In this document: piece after piece, positions 1-7,401 of the stretch
How positions within the stretch are numbered: position 1 is the first letter of the stretch
Layout: each line of letters opens with the position of its first letter
Assembly (NCBI GenBank): GCA_964574335.1
Contig: CAZNNH010000054.1
Coordinates: forward strand, 1 to 34,430
Source of the DNA: CAZNNH01 sp964574335
GTDB lineage: Bacteria; Acidobacteriota; Vicinamibacteria; Fen-336
Length of the DNA: 34,430 nt
Reading direction: 5' to 3'
Notes under the pieces: generated by a model
Told to the model about the DNA's origin: nothing
Databases searched by the model: none
What the model saw: only the letters and a program-made list of their open reading frames with translations
Translations under genes and position numbers: made by a program

Positions 1-9
1 TGTGGTTGT

Positions 10-57
<48 letters not shown>

Positions 58-96
58 GGTCGGAGGACGGCGGCGGCGGGTCGGTCAGGGTCATGG

Positions 97-1776
97 CTAT
101 CCCTGTGTGTTGAGCCACCAGTCGTAGTCGAGGAAGCCGAGCTTGGGGCGGCGGCCGGCGGCGAGGGCGGCACGCAGCGGCTCCGAGTAGCGGGCCATGT
201 AGTCCAGCACGCTGGGGGCGGCCTTTTCGAAGTCGGCGCGGTACCAGTGGTAGAGCTTGGTGGCCAGGACGCTGCCGGCGGCTGTGTCGAAGCGGAACCA
301 GCGCTCGTGGGTGTGGACGTAGCGGGCCTGGTCCTCGAGCTGGGCCTCCAGGCGATCGGGGGCGTAGGCCTCGGCGCGCAGCGGCGGGCAGCCGCGGGCG
401 GCGCAGACCAGGGCGAAGTGGATGCGGGGCTCGTGGAAGACCGGGCGGATCCTGCGGTGCTCGATGTCGTCGAGGCTCACGGTGCGGCCCCCCAGGACGA
501 AGCGGCGGGCGGTCCAGCGCTGGGCCGACGGGATGTCCTTGATCGAGCCGACCGGCCAGTGGTCGAGGATCAGCCGCAGCGTGAAGGCGTTGTAGGCGTT
601 GATCAGCAGCGCCAGGCGGGCGGGGCGGTCCAGGCTCTCGACGGGGGCGGCGGCCAGCGTGGCCAGGTAGGCGTCGAGGGCGGCGGGCTCGCGGGCCAGG
701 CCGGCGTAGTCGACGAGGCCGCCGGGTGCCACGCGGGCGTGGAGCAGGGCGTCGAAGGCCGAGTGGTCGACGCGCGGGGCGGCGGCCGGGGCGGTGGGCG
801 CGGGTGCCGGCGCGGGAGGTGCGGCCGGTGTCGTCGCGGCCGGTGTCGTCGCGGCCGGCGCGTTCGCGGCCGGCGCGTTCGGGGCCGGCGTGTTCGGGGC
901 CGGCGCGTCCGCACCGCGGGCACTGGACGGCGCGGGGCCGAACAGGTCCTGCAGGCGGGCTCGTTGGGCCTGCGCCCACAACCCGCTGGCCAGCACCAGC
1001 ACGCCGGCCACCGGCAGCGCCAGCCGGCCGAAGCGCGAGGGCGGGGCGGCGACATCGACGTCGGCCGGGCGAGCTGGGACGGGGTCGAGGTGGGCCTGCC
1101 GGGCCAGGCTGCGGCGCGCCAGGCGGGTGACGTAGACGGTGACGGCGACGGTGGCGAGCAGGCCCACCATCAAGAGCGCCCACTCCCCCGGCGTGCGGCC
1201 CCCGCCCCGGCCGGCGGCGCTCAGGCCGGCGCCGCCGGCGTAGCCGAGATAGACGTAGAGGAAGGTGCCGGGCAGCATGAAGGCCCAGCTCGCCAGCGTG
1301 TAGGGCCAGAAGCCGACCGCGGTCAGGCCGAACATGTAGTTGCCGGCGCTGAACGGCACCGCCGGCGAGAGGCGGAGCAGCGCGATCACCCGCCAGCCCC
1401 CTTCCCCGATCGCCCGGTCGATGGCGCGGAAGGTCGGGTAGCGGGCGGCCAGCCGCTCGACGCGGTGGCGGGCCAGGTGGCGGGCGATCAGGAAGGCCAG
1501 CGCGGCGGCGGTGGTGGAGGCCAGCGATACCAGCACCATGCCCCGCACCAGGCCGAAGATGGCGCCGGCCGCCAGCGTCACCGCGGAGCCGGGGACGAAG
1601 AGCAGCGCCAGCACCACGTAGGCGAGGCCGAAGACGACCAGCCCCAAGAGGCCCAGCTCGCCGACCCCACCCTGAAGGCGCGCGATGCCGGTCTCGATCG
1701 GCAGCGCCCGCACCAGCAGCACGAGCCCGGCGAGCATCGCCGCCACCGAGATTGGGGGCACGACGCGCATCGTCAA
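97..1776 (-). CDS. TVP38/TMEM64 (VTT) membrane protein fused to a DUF547 domain
   Basis: The 559-residue product has two parts. Residues about 1-220 carry several hydrophobic segments with the SNARE-associated/TVP38-type pattern: FVPGS near residue 62, a G-x-x-x-G-rich re-entrant region, and LLRLSPAVPFSAGNY near residue 133. Residues about 270-335 form an Ala/Pro linker. Residues about 338-555 match the DUF547 pattern, including NAYNAFTLRLI, ALVCAARGCPPLR and a final LDYDWWLN. VTT proteins are membrane proteins linked to lipid scrambling or small-solute transport, and DUF547 has no firm function. The start is TTG at 1776, six bases after a GGAGG. An ATG two codons later is the alternative, with a 12-base spacer. 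The fusion is the unusual feature, since the two domains are normally separate proteins. Function is inferred only from family. Confidence 0.9.
   Translation of the reverse strand: MTMRVVPPISVAAMLAGLVLLVRALPIETGIARLQGGVGELGLLGLVVFGLAYVVLALLFVPGSAVTLAAGAIFGLVRGMVLVSLASTTAAALAFLIARHLARHRVERLAARYPTFRAIDRAIGEGGWRVIALLRLSPAVPFSAGNYMFGLTAVGFWPYTLASWAFMLPGTFLYVYLGYAGGAGLSAAGRGGGRTPGEWALLMVGLLATVAVTVYVTRLARRSLARQAHLDPVPARPADVDVAAPPSRFGRLALPVAGVLVLASGLWAQAQRARLQDLFGPAPSSARGADAPAPNTPAPNAPAANAPAATTPAATTPAAPPAPAPAPTAPAAAPRVDHSAFDALLHARVAPGGLVDYAGLAREPAALDAYLATLAAAPVESLDRPARLALLINAYNAFTLRLILDHWPVGSIKDIPSAQRWTARRFVLGGRTVSLDDIEHRRIRPVFHEPRIHFALVCAARGCPPLRAEAYAPDRLEAQLEDQARYVHTHERWFRFDTAAGSVLATKLYHWYRADFEKAAPSVLDYMARYSEPLRAALAAGRRPKLGFLDYDWWLNTQG
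821..910 (-). repeat. 15-base tandem repeat encoding the Ala/Pro linker
   Basis: Six consecutive 15-base units of the form GSGGCCGGYGYSTYC encode five-residue repeats (APNAP, AATTP and similar) in the linker of the TVP38-DUF547 protein. The repeat keeps the reading frame. It is likely to vary in copy number between strains. Confidence 0.85.
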
Positions 1777-1912
1777 GGGAGTCCTCCGGGCCCCAGCCTG
1801 GGGATTCGACCGCCGCTGTTCCGAGGCCGCGCCGCCCGGGTCGAGCGGCGAGGCGCTTTTTGGTCTCCTCAGATACTTTGCGGCCCGGGCGCTCCCGGTT
1901 TCACCGGTTGTC

Positions 1913-2989
1913 TCAGATCAGGATCTCGATCTTGGACTTCTGGCGGATCTTGGCGACGAAGTCGGCGACCAGCTTCTCGCGGAGCTGCTGGGTCAGATAG
2001 GCCTGGATCTGGTCCCGCACGGCATCGAGCGGCGCCACGGCCGAGGGCCGCCGCTCCGCCACCCGGATGATGTGGAAGCCGAAGGGCGTCTCCACCAGCT
2101 CGCTGGTCTGGCCCGGGTCGAGGGCGAAGGCCGCCTGCTCGAAGGCCGGGACCATCTGGCCCTTGCCGAAGAAGCCCAGGTCGCCGCCGCGGGCCGCGCT
2201 GCCCGGGTCCTGGGAATGCTGCTTGGCGAGGGCGGCGAAGTCCGCGCCGCTCTTGAGCTGCTCCAGCAGCTCCGCGGCCTGGGCGCGAGCCGCCGACTTG
2301 GCCACGGCGTCCGCACCCTGCTCCACCCGCACCAGGATGTGGCTGGCCCGCACCGCCTCGCCCTGGGTGAAGTGGGCGGGGTTCTCCTTGTAGAAGCCCT
2401 CGACCTCTTCGGCGGTCACCTTGAGCTGCGGCTCGATCTCCTGCTGCAGCATCTGGGCCACCGCCAGCGAGGCCCGGGTCTGCTCACGAAACTCGTCGTC
2501 GGTGAGGCCCTGTGCGGTCAGGAAGGCCTCGTACGTCTGCTGCGCGCCCTCGATCTCGGCGCGGATCTCCTTCACGCGGGTCGCCACGTCGGCGTCCCCA
2601 ACCTTCACCTGGCGGGCCTCTGCCTCGCCGCGCAGCAGGTCCTGGCGGACGAGCTGGTCGATCAGGGAGCGGACCACACGGGCGCGCTGCTCGGGCGACA
2701 CCTTCCCGCCGACCTGGCCGGCCAGGTGGGTGAAGATCGCCTCGACCCTCCGTCCCAGGATCGCCGTGCCGTTCACGCGGGCCACCACCTCCGGCAGCTC
2801 GTCCGGCACGGGCGCCGGAGCCGCGTCGGCGGCGGGCGCGCCGGTGGCCGCTTCCCCGGCCGTTTCCCCGGCCGGGGCGGCGGCGGGCTGGCTGGCGGGG
2901 GTCGCCTCGCCGGCGGACGTCTCGGCGGGCTTCGAGCCACAGGCCAGGGTCAGGCACAGCGGCGCGAGAACGGCGAACAGGCGGGTCAT
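1913..2989 (-). CDS. Lipoprotein parvulin-type peptidyl-prolyl isomerase (SurA/PpiC-like)
   Basis: The 358-residue product starts with a lipoprotein signal whose lipobox is LTLAC (Cys 17), so it is probably anchored in the envelope. An Ala/Pro/Glu-rich spacer follows to about residue 65. A SurA_N-like helical region covers about 70-205, and a parvulin domain about 210-312 has the family landmarks RASHILV, DFAALAKQHSQDP, GGDLGFFGKGQMVPAFE and FGFHIIRV. Such proteins isomerise Xaa-Pro bonds and chaperone outer-membrane or secreted proteins. The ATG at 2989 is chosen because GGAGG lies six bases upstream; a GTG one codon earlier would leave too short a spacer. The gene is separated from the corrinoid protein gene by a 64-base palindrome, so a shared transcript is uncertain. 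Confidence 0.93.
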   Translation of the reverse strand: MTRLFAVLAPLCLTLACGSKPAETSAGEATPASQPAAAPAGETAGEAATGAPAADAAPAPVPDELPEVVARVNGTAILGRRVEAIFTHLAGQVGGKVSPEQRARVVRSLIDQLVRQDLLRGEAEARQVKVGDADVATRVKEIRAEIEGAQQTYEAFLTAQGLTDDEFREQTRASLAVAQMLQQEIEPQLKVTAEEVEGFYKENPAHFTQGEAVRASHILVRVEQGADAVAKSAARAQAAELLEQLKSGADFAALAKQHSQDPGSAARGGDLGFFGKGQMVPAFEQAAFALDPGQTSELVETPFGFHIIRVAERRPSAVAPLDAVRDQIQAYLTQQLREKLVADFVAKIRQKSKIEILI

Positions 2990-3052
2990 CACTTGCCTCC
3001 AGTTGGGGGGTGGAGAGATCGCGGGCGACGGCGGAACGATCGTATCACGCGC

Positions 3053-3116
3053 CGAAAACCCGGGGACACAATACCGGTTTTCGGCCGGAAACTAGTATTG
3101 TGTCCCCGGGTTTTCG
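3053..3116. repeat. 64-base perfect-arm palindrome (REP-like) ending 4 bases from a stop codon
   Basis: Two exact 22-base inverted arms (3053-3074 and 3095-3116, core GGGGACACAATAC / GTATTGTGTCCCC) flank a 20-base centre that is itself largely self-complementary. The whole element can fold into one long hairpin. It ends four bases from the TAG of the corrinoid protein gene. Its sequence differs from the other repeat family in this window, but it has the same 64-base length and position. GGGGACACAATAC-type palindromes resemble REP-like elements associated with REP-type tyrosine transposases; that link is from memory, and no transposase is present here. Confidence 0.85.
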
Positions 3117-3120
3117 AGCG

Positions 3121-3756
3121 CTAGGCCACCAGCGAGCTGGCCAGGTCGACCGCCGACGCCCCGTCGTCGGCATAGCCGTCGGCGCCGATCTCGTCGGCGA
3201 AGGCCTGGGTCACGGGCGCCCCGCCCACCAGCACCTTGACGCCGTCGCGCAGCCCGGCGGCGCGCAGCGCCTCGATGGTCCCCTTCATCTGCTGCATGGT
3301 GGTGGTGAGCAGCGCCGAGAGCCCGACCACCGTGGGCTGCTGGGCCTTCACCGCGTCGACGAACTTCTGGGCCGAGACGTCCACCCCCAGGTCCACCACA
3401 TCGAAGCCGCCGCCCTGGAGCATCACGCCGACCAGGTTCTTGCCGACGTCGTGCAGGTCGCCCTTGACGGTGCCGATCACGGCCTTGCCCCTCGAGGCCA
3501 CCTCGCCGGCCGTCAGCAGCGGCTTGAGCACGTCGATGCCGGCGTGCATGGCGCGGGCCGCCACCAGCACCTCGGGGACGAACAGGATCCCGTCCCGGAA
3601 CTCCGCCCCCACCTTCTGCATCCCGGTCATCAGGCCGCGGTTCAGGACCTCGCCCGCGGACAGCCCCTCGTCCAGGGCGGCCTGGGTGAGCTGCGTGACG
3701 CCGGGGGCGTCTCCGGCGTGGAGTCGCTCGGCGATCTTCTCGAGTGTGGTGCTCAT
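3121..3756 (-). CDS. Corrinoid (B12)-binding protein of the MtbC/MttC/MtaC type
   Basis: The 211-residue product has the size and two-domain layout of methyltransferase corrinoid proteins. Residues about 1-88 are the helical cap. Residues about 90-211 are the cobalamin-binding Rossmann domain with the lower-ligand motif DLHDVGKN (Asp 100, His 102, Gly 105), followed by LSALLTTTM and VLVGGAPV. In known systems this subunit carries a methyl group between a substrate-specific methyltransferase and a second methyltransferase. Neither partner is visible here, so the substrate is unknown. The ATG at 3756 is preceded by GAGG with an eight-base spacer. I saw no cobalamin riboswitch-like structure just upstream. 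It is a stand-alone gene, with its stop codon followed at once by a long palindrome. Confidence 0.93.
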   Translation of the reverse strand: MSTTLEKIAERLHAGDAPGVTQLTQAALDEGLSAGEVLNRGLMTGMQKVGAEFRDGILFVPEVLVAARAMHAGIDVLKPLLTAGEVASRGKAVIGTVKGDLHDVGKNLVGVMLQGGGFDVVDLGVDVSAQKFVDAVKAQQPTVVGLSALLTTTMQQMKGTIEALRAAGLRDGVKVLVGGAPVTQAFADEIGADGYADDGASAVDLASSLVA

Positions 3757-3929
3757 CGTGTCAGCCTCTTCGTGGGGGCCGCCTTCCGGGGCGACGAGGG
3801 AGACTACGCTATGCGGGCGGCGGGATGGTGTCAACGCCCGACCGGGGCCGGGATCCGACCCGAGCCGCCCCCGAGGACGGGACGTAGGCAGCCGGCCCGT
3901 CCTCCGGGGCGATGGGGGAACGCCTTGGG

Positions 3930-4316
3930 CTAGTTCAGCCTGAAGTTGATGGTGACGGTGAAGAGTACCTCGATCGGGTTGCCTTCGGCGTCCTTCACCG
4001 GCTCGTAGCGCCACTGGGCGACGGCGGTCCGGGCGGCCTCCACCAGCCGGGCGTCCTCGCCTTCCTTCACGGTCGTCTCACGGACGCTCCCGTCCTCGGC
4101 GATCAGGGCGTCGAGGACCACCACCCCCTGCACGCCCTCCTCCTTGGCGTCCGCCGGGTACTGGGGCGCCACCTTGTGGATGGCCTTGGGCTCCTTCATC
4201 GTCTCCTTGTCGTAGCGGACCGGCTGCTTCTTGCTCCCCGCCCACGAGGGCGCGGCGCCCAGGGCCACGAGACCGCACGCCACGAGACCGGCCAGGCACG
4301 CTCTTCGAATGCTCAT
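3930..4316 (-). CDS. Secreted TonB C-terminal-domain protein (short form)
   Basis: The 128-residue product begins with a signal peptide ending near PSWAG. Residues about 50-128 form a TonB C-terminal domain: PQYPADAKEEGVQGVVVL, an AVAQWRYEP motif and a final FTVTINFRLN strand. It lacks the N-terminal anchor and long Pro-rich region of a true TonB, so it would be free in the periplasm. The domain is clearly paralogous to that of the protein encoded at 4389-5267, with the shared core YP..AKEEGVQG and end NFRL. The start at 4316 is chosen for its signal peptide and the GAGGTGG upstream; longer in-frame starts add non-signal sequence. The gene is 72 bases downstream of its paralogue and probably the last gene of the sigma-factor operon. 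Confidence 0.85.
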   Translation of the reverse strand: MSIRRACLAGLVACGLVALGAAPSWAGSKKQPVRYDKETMKEPKAIHKVAPQYPADAKEEGVQGVVVLDALIAEDGSVRETTVKEGEDARLVEAARTAVAQWRYEPVKDAEGNPIEVLFTVTINFRLN

Positions 4317-4388
4317 CTCCACCTCTCTTCGGAAAGCCGTCATCGTCGAGAAGAGGCTCGGGAGCCGGAAGACCGTGCACACCTCGCC

Positions 4389-5267
4389 CTAGTGCAGACG
4401 GAAGTTGAAGGTCAGCGTGAAGTAGACGGGGATGGGGGTACCGTCGCTCCGCCGCGCCGGCTCCCAGCGCCACTGGCGGGCCGCCTGGAGCGCCGCCTCG
4501 GTCAGGCGTGGATCGGGGCTCTGCAAGACCCGGATGTCCCGAGGGGTGCCCTGGGTGTCGAGGGTGGCGCTGAGCAGGACGATCCCCTGCACCCCCTCCT
4601 CCTTGGCGGCCTTCGGGTAGACGGGAGGGGCCTTGTCGACGGCCACCGGCTCGGTGATGCCGGCCTGCCTGTCGAACGGCACCGGGCGCGAGCGGGGCGG
4701 GTCGGGCTCGACCACCACGAAGATGTAGGGCGCGCTGGCGCCGTCCATGCCGCCGACCACGGCCCGGCCACCGCGGTTGACGTTGACGGTGGAGTCCGCC
4801 AGCACCTGTTCGCCCTGACGGAACACCACCCGGAAGGTGGCCACGCTCTGGTTGAAGCCGACCAGCTCGGCGGTGAGGCGAACGTCGGTCTCGGAGGGGG
4901 CCGGCAGGTCGACGCCCTTGGCGAGGCCCGCCTCGACGTAGCGCCCCTGCTGGAGCTTTCGGGAGGGGTCGAGCCGGAAGGTCCGCCAGAGCTTGTCGAC
5001 GACGCGGGCGAAGGTGAGGCTCTCCTGCACCACCTGGGGGAGGTCGGCGAGGTCCGGAGCCGGTGCGGCCGGATCGACGGGGATCACGGTGCCGGGCACC
5101 AGCAGCACGCCGGCGGAGGCGGCCGGCTCGCCCATGGGGAAGCCGACCAGCACCGTGTAGCTGGTGGCCAGTGCCTGTTCGGGGGTGTCGGCGACGGAGG
5201 CCGGCGGGGCGAAGACGGCGAGCGCCAGGGCGATCGACGTGCCCTGGACGGCGATGTTGCGGGTCAT
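4389..5267 (-). CDS. Secreted protein with TonB C-terminal domain
   Basis: The 292-residue product has a signal peptide (cleavage likely after ASVADT). An N-terminal domain of about 170 residues is rich in predicted beta strand and not recognised. The TonB C-terminal domain at about 210-292 has PPVYPKAAKEEGVQGIVLL, ARQWRWEPA and FTLTFNFRLH. There is no membrane anchor, unlike energy-transducing TonB. The ATG at 5267 follows AAGGAG with a seven-base spacer and overlaps the stop of the upstream gene by four bases (ATGA), so the two are translationally coupled. The position behind an ECF sigma and a probable anti-sigma gene suggests an envelope-stress or nutrient-sensing output, which is inference. 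Confidence 0.85.
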   Translation of the reverse strand: MTRNIAVQGTSIALALAVFAPPASVADTPEQALATSYTVLVGFPMGEPAASAGVLLVPGTVIPVDPAAPAPDLADLPQVVQESLTFARVVDKLWRTFRLDPSRKLQQGRYVEAGLAKGVDLPAPSETDVRLTAELVGFNQSVATFRVVFRQGEQVLADSTVNVNRGGRAVVGGMDGASAPYIFVVVEPDPPRSRPVPFDRQAGITEPVAVDKAPPVYPKAAKEEGVQGIVLLSATLDTQGTPRDIRVLQSPDPRLTEAALQAARQWRWEPARRSDGTPIPVYFTLTFNFRLH

Positions 5268-5662
5268 GGCTCTTCTCCTTGCGGCGGCGGCGCCGCCGCC
5301 GGCGCCTGCGGCGCCTCGAACGTCATGTAGAGGGGGGTCTCGGCGTCCAGCCAGATCAGGGCCTGGCCGGCGTCGAGGGCCGCCGGCTCGAGGTGTGCCG
5401 TGGGCGGCGGGACGGGCGCGCGGATCCCGCGGTCGCGGCGGATGCCGAGGGTGAGGGCCACCGCCAGCACGGCGGCGGTGGCCAGCAGCGTGCGGCACGT
5501 GTGGGCGCGCCGTTGGCGGCGCGTGTGGGCGCGCCCTTGGCGCCGCGACGCGGCTTCCCGCACCCGCGAGGCGGCCTGCTGCGGCGACAGGCGGGCGGGC
5601 TTCTCCGCCCAGGTCTTCAGCGCCCGCTCGAACGGCTGCAGACGGTCCCGATCGTCTTCCAC
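5264..5662 (-). CDS. Small single-pass membrane protein, probable anti-sigma factor
   Basis: About 132 residues. An N-terminal cytoplasmic part (about 45 residues, with the start of an anti-sigma-like helix) is followed by an Arg-rich segment, one membrane helix (LLATAAVLAVALTLGI) and an outer tail with the motif ALIWLDAETPLYMTF. The family is not recognised. The anti-sigma call rests on position directly behind an ECF sigma gene and on topology. The GTG at 5662 has GGAGG eight bases upstream. A GTG three codons earlier (5671) overlaps the sigma stop as GTGA and is the alternative. The gene ends in an ATGA overlap with the TonB-domain gene. A 24-base direct duplication at 5497-5544 repeats the RAHT.RQ stretch before the membrane helix. 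Confidence 0.72.
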   Translation of the reverse strand: MEDDRDRLQPFERALKTWAEKPARLSPQQAASRVREAASRRQGRAHTRRQRRAHTCRTLLATAAVLAVALTLGIRRDRGIRAPVPPPTAHLEPAALDAGQALIWLDAETPLYMTFEAPQAPAAAPPPQGEEP

Positions 5663-5667
5663 GTCGC

Positions 5668-6195
5668 TCACCTCCCCTCGGCGGCCAGCCCCGCCAGCAC
5701 CTGGCGCAGCCGCTCGCGCGCGCGGCGCCGGTGCGAGCGGACCGAGGCCGCGTCGATGCCCAGCGCCTGGCCGATCTCCGAGTCGCTCATCCCCTCGACC
5801 ACGGTCAGGTGCATCACGGCGCGCTGCCGCGGCGCCAGCCGGCGCAGGGTGCCCTCCACATCGATCGTCTGCCCGGCCGACTCCGTTCTGGGGTCGGCCG
5901 GCTCGGGGACGCCGACCAGGCTCAGGAAGCGCCGGCGGAAACGGGCCCGGCGGAAGCACAGCCGGCCCAGGATCCGGAGCACCCAGGCTCGGAAGGCGGC
6001 GGGCTCGGCCAGCCCGTCCAGCTTGCTCCAGGCCAGGACCAGGGCGTCCTGCACGGCGTCCTCGGCCTCGGCGTCGCCCACCACCGACCGCGCGAACGGG
6101 ACCAGCCGGCTCCAGTGGCGCTCCACCAGGCTCGAGAAGGCCGCCGGGTCGCCCTGCTGCGCCAGACGCACCAGCCCCGCGTCGGTCTCCCCCAC
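5668..6195 (-). CDS. ECF-type RNA polymerase sigma factor
   Basis: The 175-residue product has sigma region 2 at about 18-90 (VERHWSRLVPFARSVVGD, AEDAVQDALVLAW, FRAWVLRILGR) and region 4 at about 115-168 (LAPRQRAVMHLTVVEGMS, EIGQALGIDAASVRSH). Length and layout are normal for ECF sigma factors, which redirect RNA polymerase in response to envelope or extracellular signals. The start is GTG at 6195 and I see no strong ribosome-binding site, so translation may be weak or coupled. The gene lies 53 bases behind the ExbD-type gene, with a strong hairpin between, and overlaps or abuts the probable anti-sigma gene. Confidence 0.93.
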   Translation of the reverse strand: MGETDAGLVRLAQQGDPAAFSSLVERHWSRLVPFARSVVGDAEAEDAVQDALVLAWSKLDGLAEPAAFRAWVLRILGRLCFRRARFRRRFLSLVGVPEPADPRTESAGQTIDVEGTLRRLAPRQRAVMHLTVVEGMSDSEIGQALGIDAASVRSHRRRARERLRQVLAGLAAEGR

Positions 6196-6210
6196 GTCAA
6201 GAGGAGTCTC

Positions 6211-6244
6211 TCACGCCCCCCGACCGTGTACACGGGGGGGGTGA
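6211..6244. promoter_or_regulatory. G/C-rich inverted repeat between ExbD-type and sigma genes
   Basis: TCAC-x-CCCCCCG pairs with CGGGGGG-x-GTGA. The loop region holds the exact palindrome CCGTGTACACGG (6224-6235). The structure lies five bases from the end of the ExbD-type gene and 16 bases before the sigma start. It could be a factor-assisted terminator/attenuator, or an operator formed by the 12-base palindrome. There is no T-rich tract on either strand. Confidence 0.5.
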
Positions 6245-6248
6245 TGGA

Positions 6249-6662
6249 TCAGTCGGGGGGCGCCGGGGCGGTGGCCAGCCGCACCTCCGCGGCGCCGGCC
6301 CGGCGGCAGACGTCGAGGACGCGGGAGACGTCCGCGTAGGCGACGTCGCGGTGGCCCTGCACCAGCACCGGGGCCAGCCCGGCGGGGCCGGCCCGCTGGT
6401 CGAGGAAACGGAGCAGCGCCGCGGTCTCGGTGAAGGTCGTGTCGCCGATCTGGACGGCGCCGCCCGGTCCCACCACCAGCTTCAGCTCGTCGGTGTCGCG
6501 ATGGTCGGCGTGCCGGGCCATCGGTAGCGGGACCTGGGGGCCGTTCAGGAACGGCGTCGTCACCATGAAGATGATGAGCAGCACGATCATGATGTCGGCC
6601 ATCGGGGTGACGTTGATCTCGGCCAGAGGACCGGCTCGGCGCCCACCTGCGCTGATGGCCAT
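6249..6662 (-). CDS. ExbD/TolR-type biopolymer transport protein
   Basis: The 137-residue product has the ExbD layout: short cytoplasmic N-terminus, one membrane helix with the conserved Asp (EINVTPMADIMIVLLIIFMV) and a periplasmic domain ending in the usual DVSRVLDVCRRAGAAEVRL stretch. ExbD proteins work with ExbB and TonB to power outer-membrane transport using the proton gradient. No ExbB/TolQ gene is present in the window. The ATG at 6662 is chosen because GGGAGG lies five bases upstream and the protein then begins as usual for the family. A GTG at 6716 would add 18 residues. The gene is upstream of the sigma/TonB-domain genes on the same strand and may form one unit with them. Confidence 0.9.
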   Translation of the reverse strand: MAISAGGRRAGPLAEINVTPMADIMIVLLIIFMVTTPFLNGPQVPLPMARHADHRDTDELKLVVGPGGAVQIGDTTFTETAALLRFLDQRAGPAGLAPVLVQGHRDVAYADVSRVLDVCRRAGAAEVRLATAPAPPD

Positions 6663-6737
6663 GGCGACCTCCCGCGGCCGATCGGAGCGATCGGCCCGCT
6701 TGATCCGGTTCGACACCCGCGGGAGGGAGCCGGTTCC

Positions 6738-6801
6738 GGGGTCTGGCCCCCGCTCCTTGACTTTTCGACGTTCTCGAAGTCAAAAGTCTAGACCTGACCC
6801 C
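6738..6801 (+). repeat. 64-base GGGGTCAG...CTGACCCC element, copy 1
   Basis: A full-length copy with a slightly diverged left end (GGGGTCTGGCCCC). The inner stem is TTGACTTTT / AAGTCAA and the right arm TCTAGACCTGACCCC is intact. This is the one full copy not placed at a gene end: it lies in the 181-base gap between the divergent ExbD-type and sigma genes, so it could affect their promoters. Confidence 0.9.
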
Positions 6802-6843
6802 CAACAGAAGGATCCGGGGGGTGTGGGACGACATAGGAGCGGG

Positions 6844-7401
6844 ATGGAGGTGGAGGTTGGGCGGCTGCGGGAGGGGGACCGCGAGGCGTGGCAGGCGGTG
6901 TTTGCCCAGTACGGGGCGGCGCTGTTCCGCTACTGCTGCTGCCGGTGCGGGGGGCGGGCCGACCAGGCCGACGACCTGCGCCAGGAGACGCTGCTGGCCG
7001 CCGTCGACGGGATCGCGGGCTTTCGGGGGGAGGTCCCGCTGTTCGCCTGGCTGTGCGGGATCGCCCGCCACAAGGCGGCGGACGCGGCACGCCGGCAGCG
7101 GCGGCTCATGCCCCTCGACGACGCACCTGGGGTGCCGGACGCGGCGGCCGAGGCAGGACGCTGGGAGGTCCGCGAGCGGGTGATCGAGACGCTGTGGGCG
7201 CTGCCCGAGGAGTATCGCTCGGCGCTGCTGTGCCGCTACGTGGAGGGCGAGGACGTGATGACGGTGGCGCGGCGTGCCGGGCGCGGCTACAAGGCCGCCG
7301 AGTCGTTGCTGTCGCGGGCCCGGCGGGCCTTCCGCGAGGGTTTCGGCGCCCGGCCACGCGGGCGCGGGGAGAAGGGGCATGACGCAACCGTTCGAGCCTG
7401 A
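6844..7401 (+). CDS. ECF-type RNA polymerase sigma factor (second module)
   Basis: The 185-residue product has region 2 at about 15-80 (WQAVFAQYGAALFRY, QADDLRQETLLAAVDGI, VPLFAWLCGIARHKAAD) and region 4 at about 115-170 (LPEEYRSALLCRYVEGE, DVMTVARRAGRGYKAAESL). An unusual CCCRC cluster sits at residues 31-35, inside region 2, where redox or metal sensitivity is conceivable. The ATG at 6844 has AGGAG four bases upstream; longer in-frame starts would read through the upstream repeat. The gene overlaps the next by 23 bases. It is divergent from the first sigma operon. Confidence 0.92.
   Translation: MEVEVGRLREGDREAWQAVFAQYGAALFRYCCCRCGGRADQADDLRQETLLAAVDGIAGFRGEVPLFAWLCGIARHKAADAARRQRRLMPLDDAPGVPDAAAEAGRWEVRERVIETLWALPEEYRSALLCRYVEGEDVMTVARRAGRGYKAAESLLSRARRAFREGFGARPRGRGEKGHDATVRA

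Noticed and set aside
1826..1880. G/C stem followed by TTTTT on the plus strand near 1855
   Set aside because: It would end a plus-strand transcript, but no plus-strand gene lies upstream; probably chance in GC-rich DNA.
247..2070. A 607-codon plus-strand open frame opposite the TVP38-DUF547 gene
   Set aside because: Gly/Arg/Gln-rich shadow composition with no recognisable domain, while the minus strand gives two known domains; high GC makes long shadow frames common.
3757..3929. Cobalamin riboswitch upstream of the corrinoid protein gene
   Set aside because: I saw no B12-box-like conserved segment in this 173-base gap; the palindrome at 3053-3116 lies downstream of the gene.
3912..5330. 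A 472-codon plus-strand open frame over the TonB-domain genes
   Set aside because: Shadow composition; the minus strand has signal peptides, ribosome-binding sites and TonB domains.
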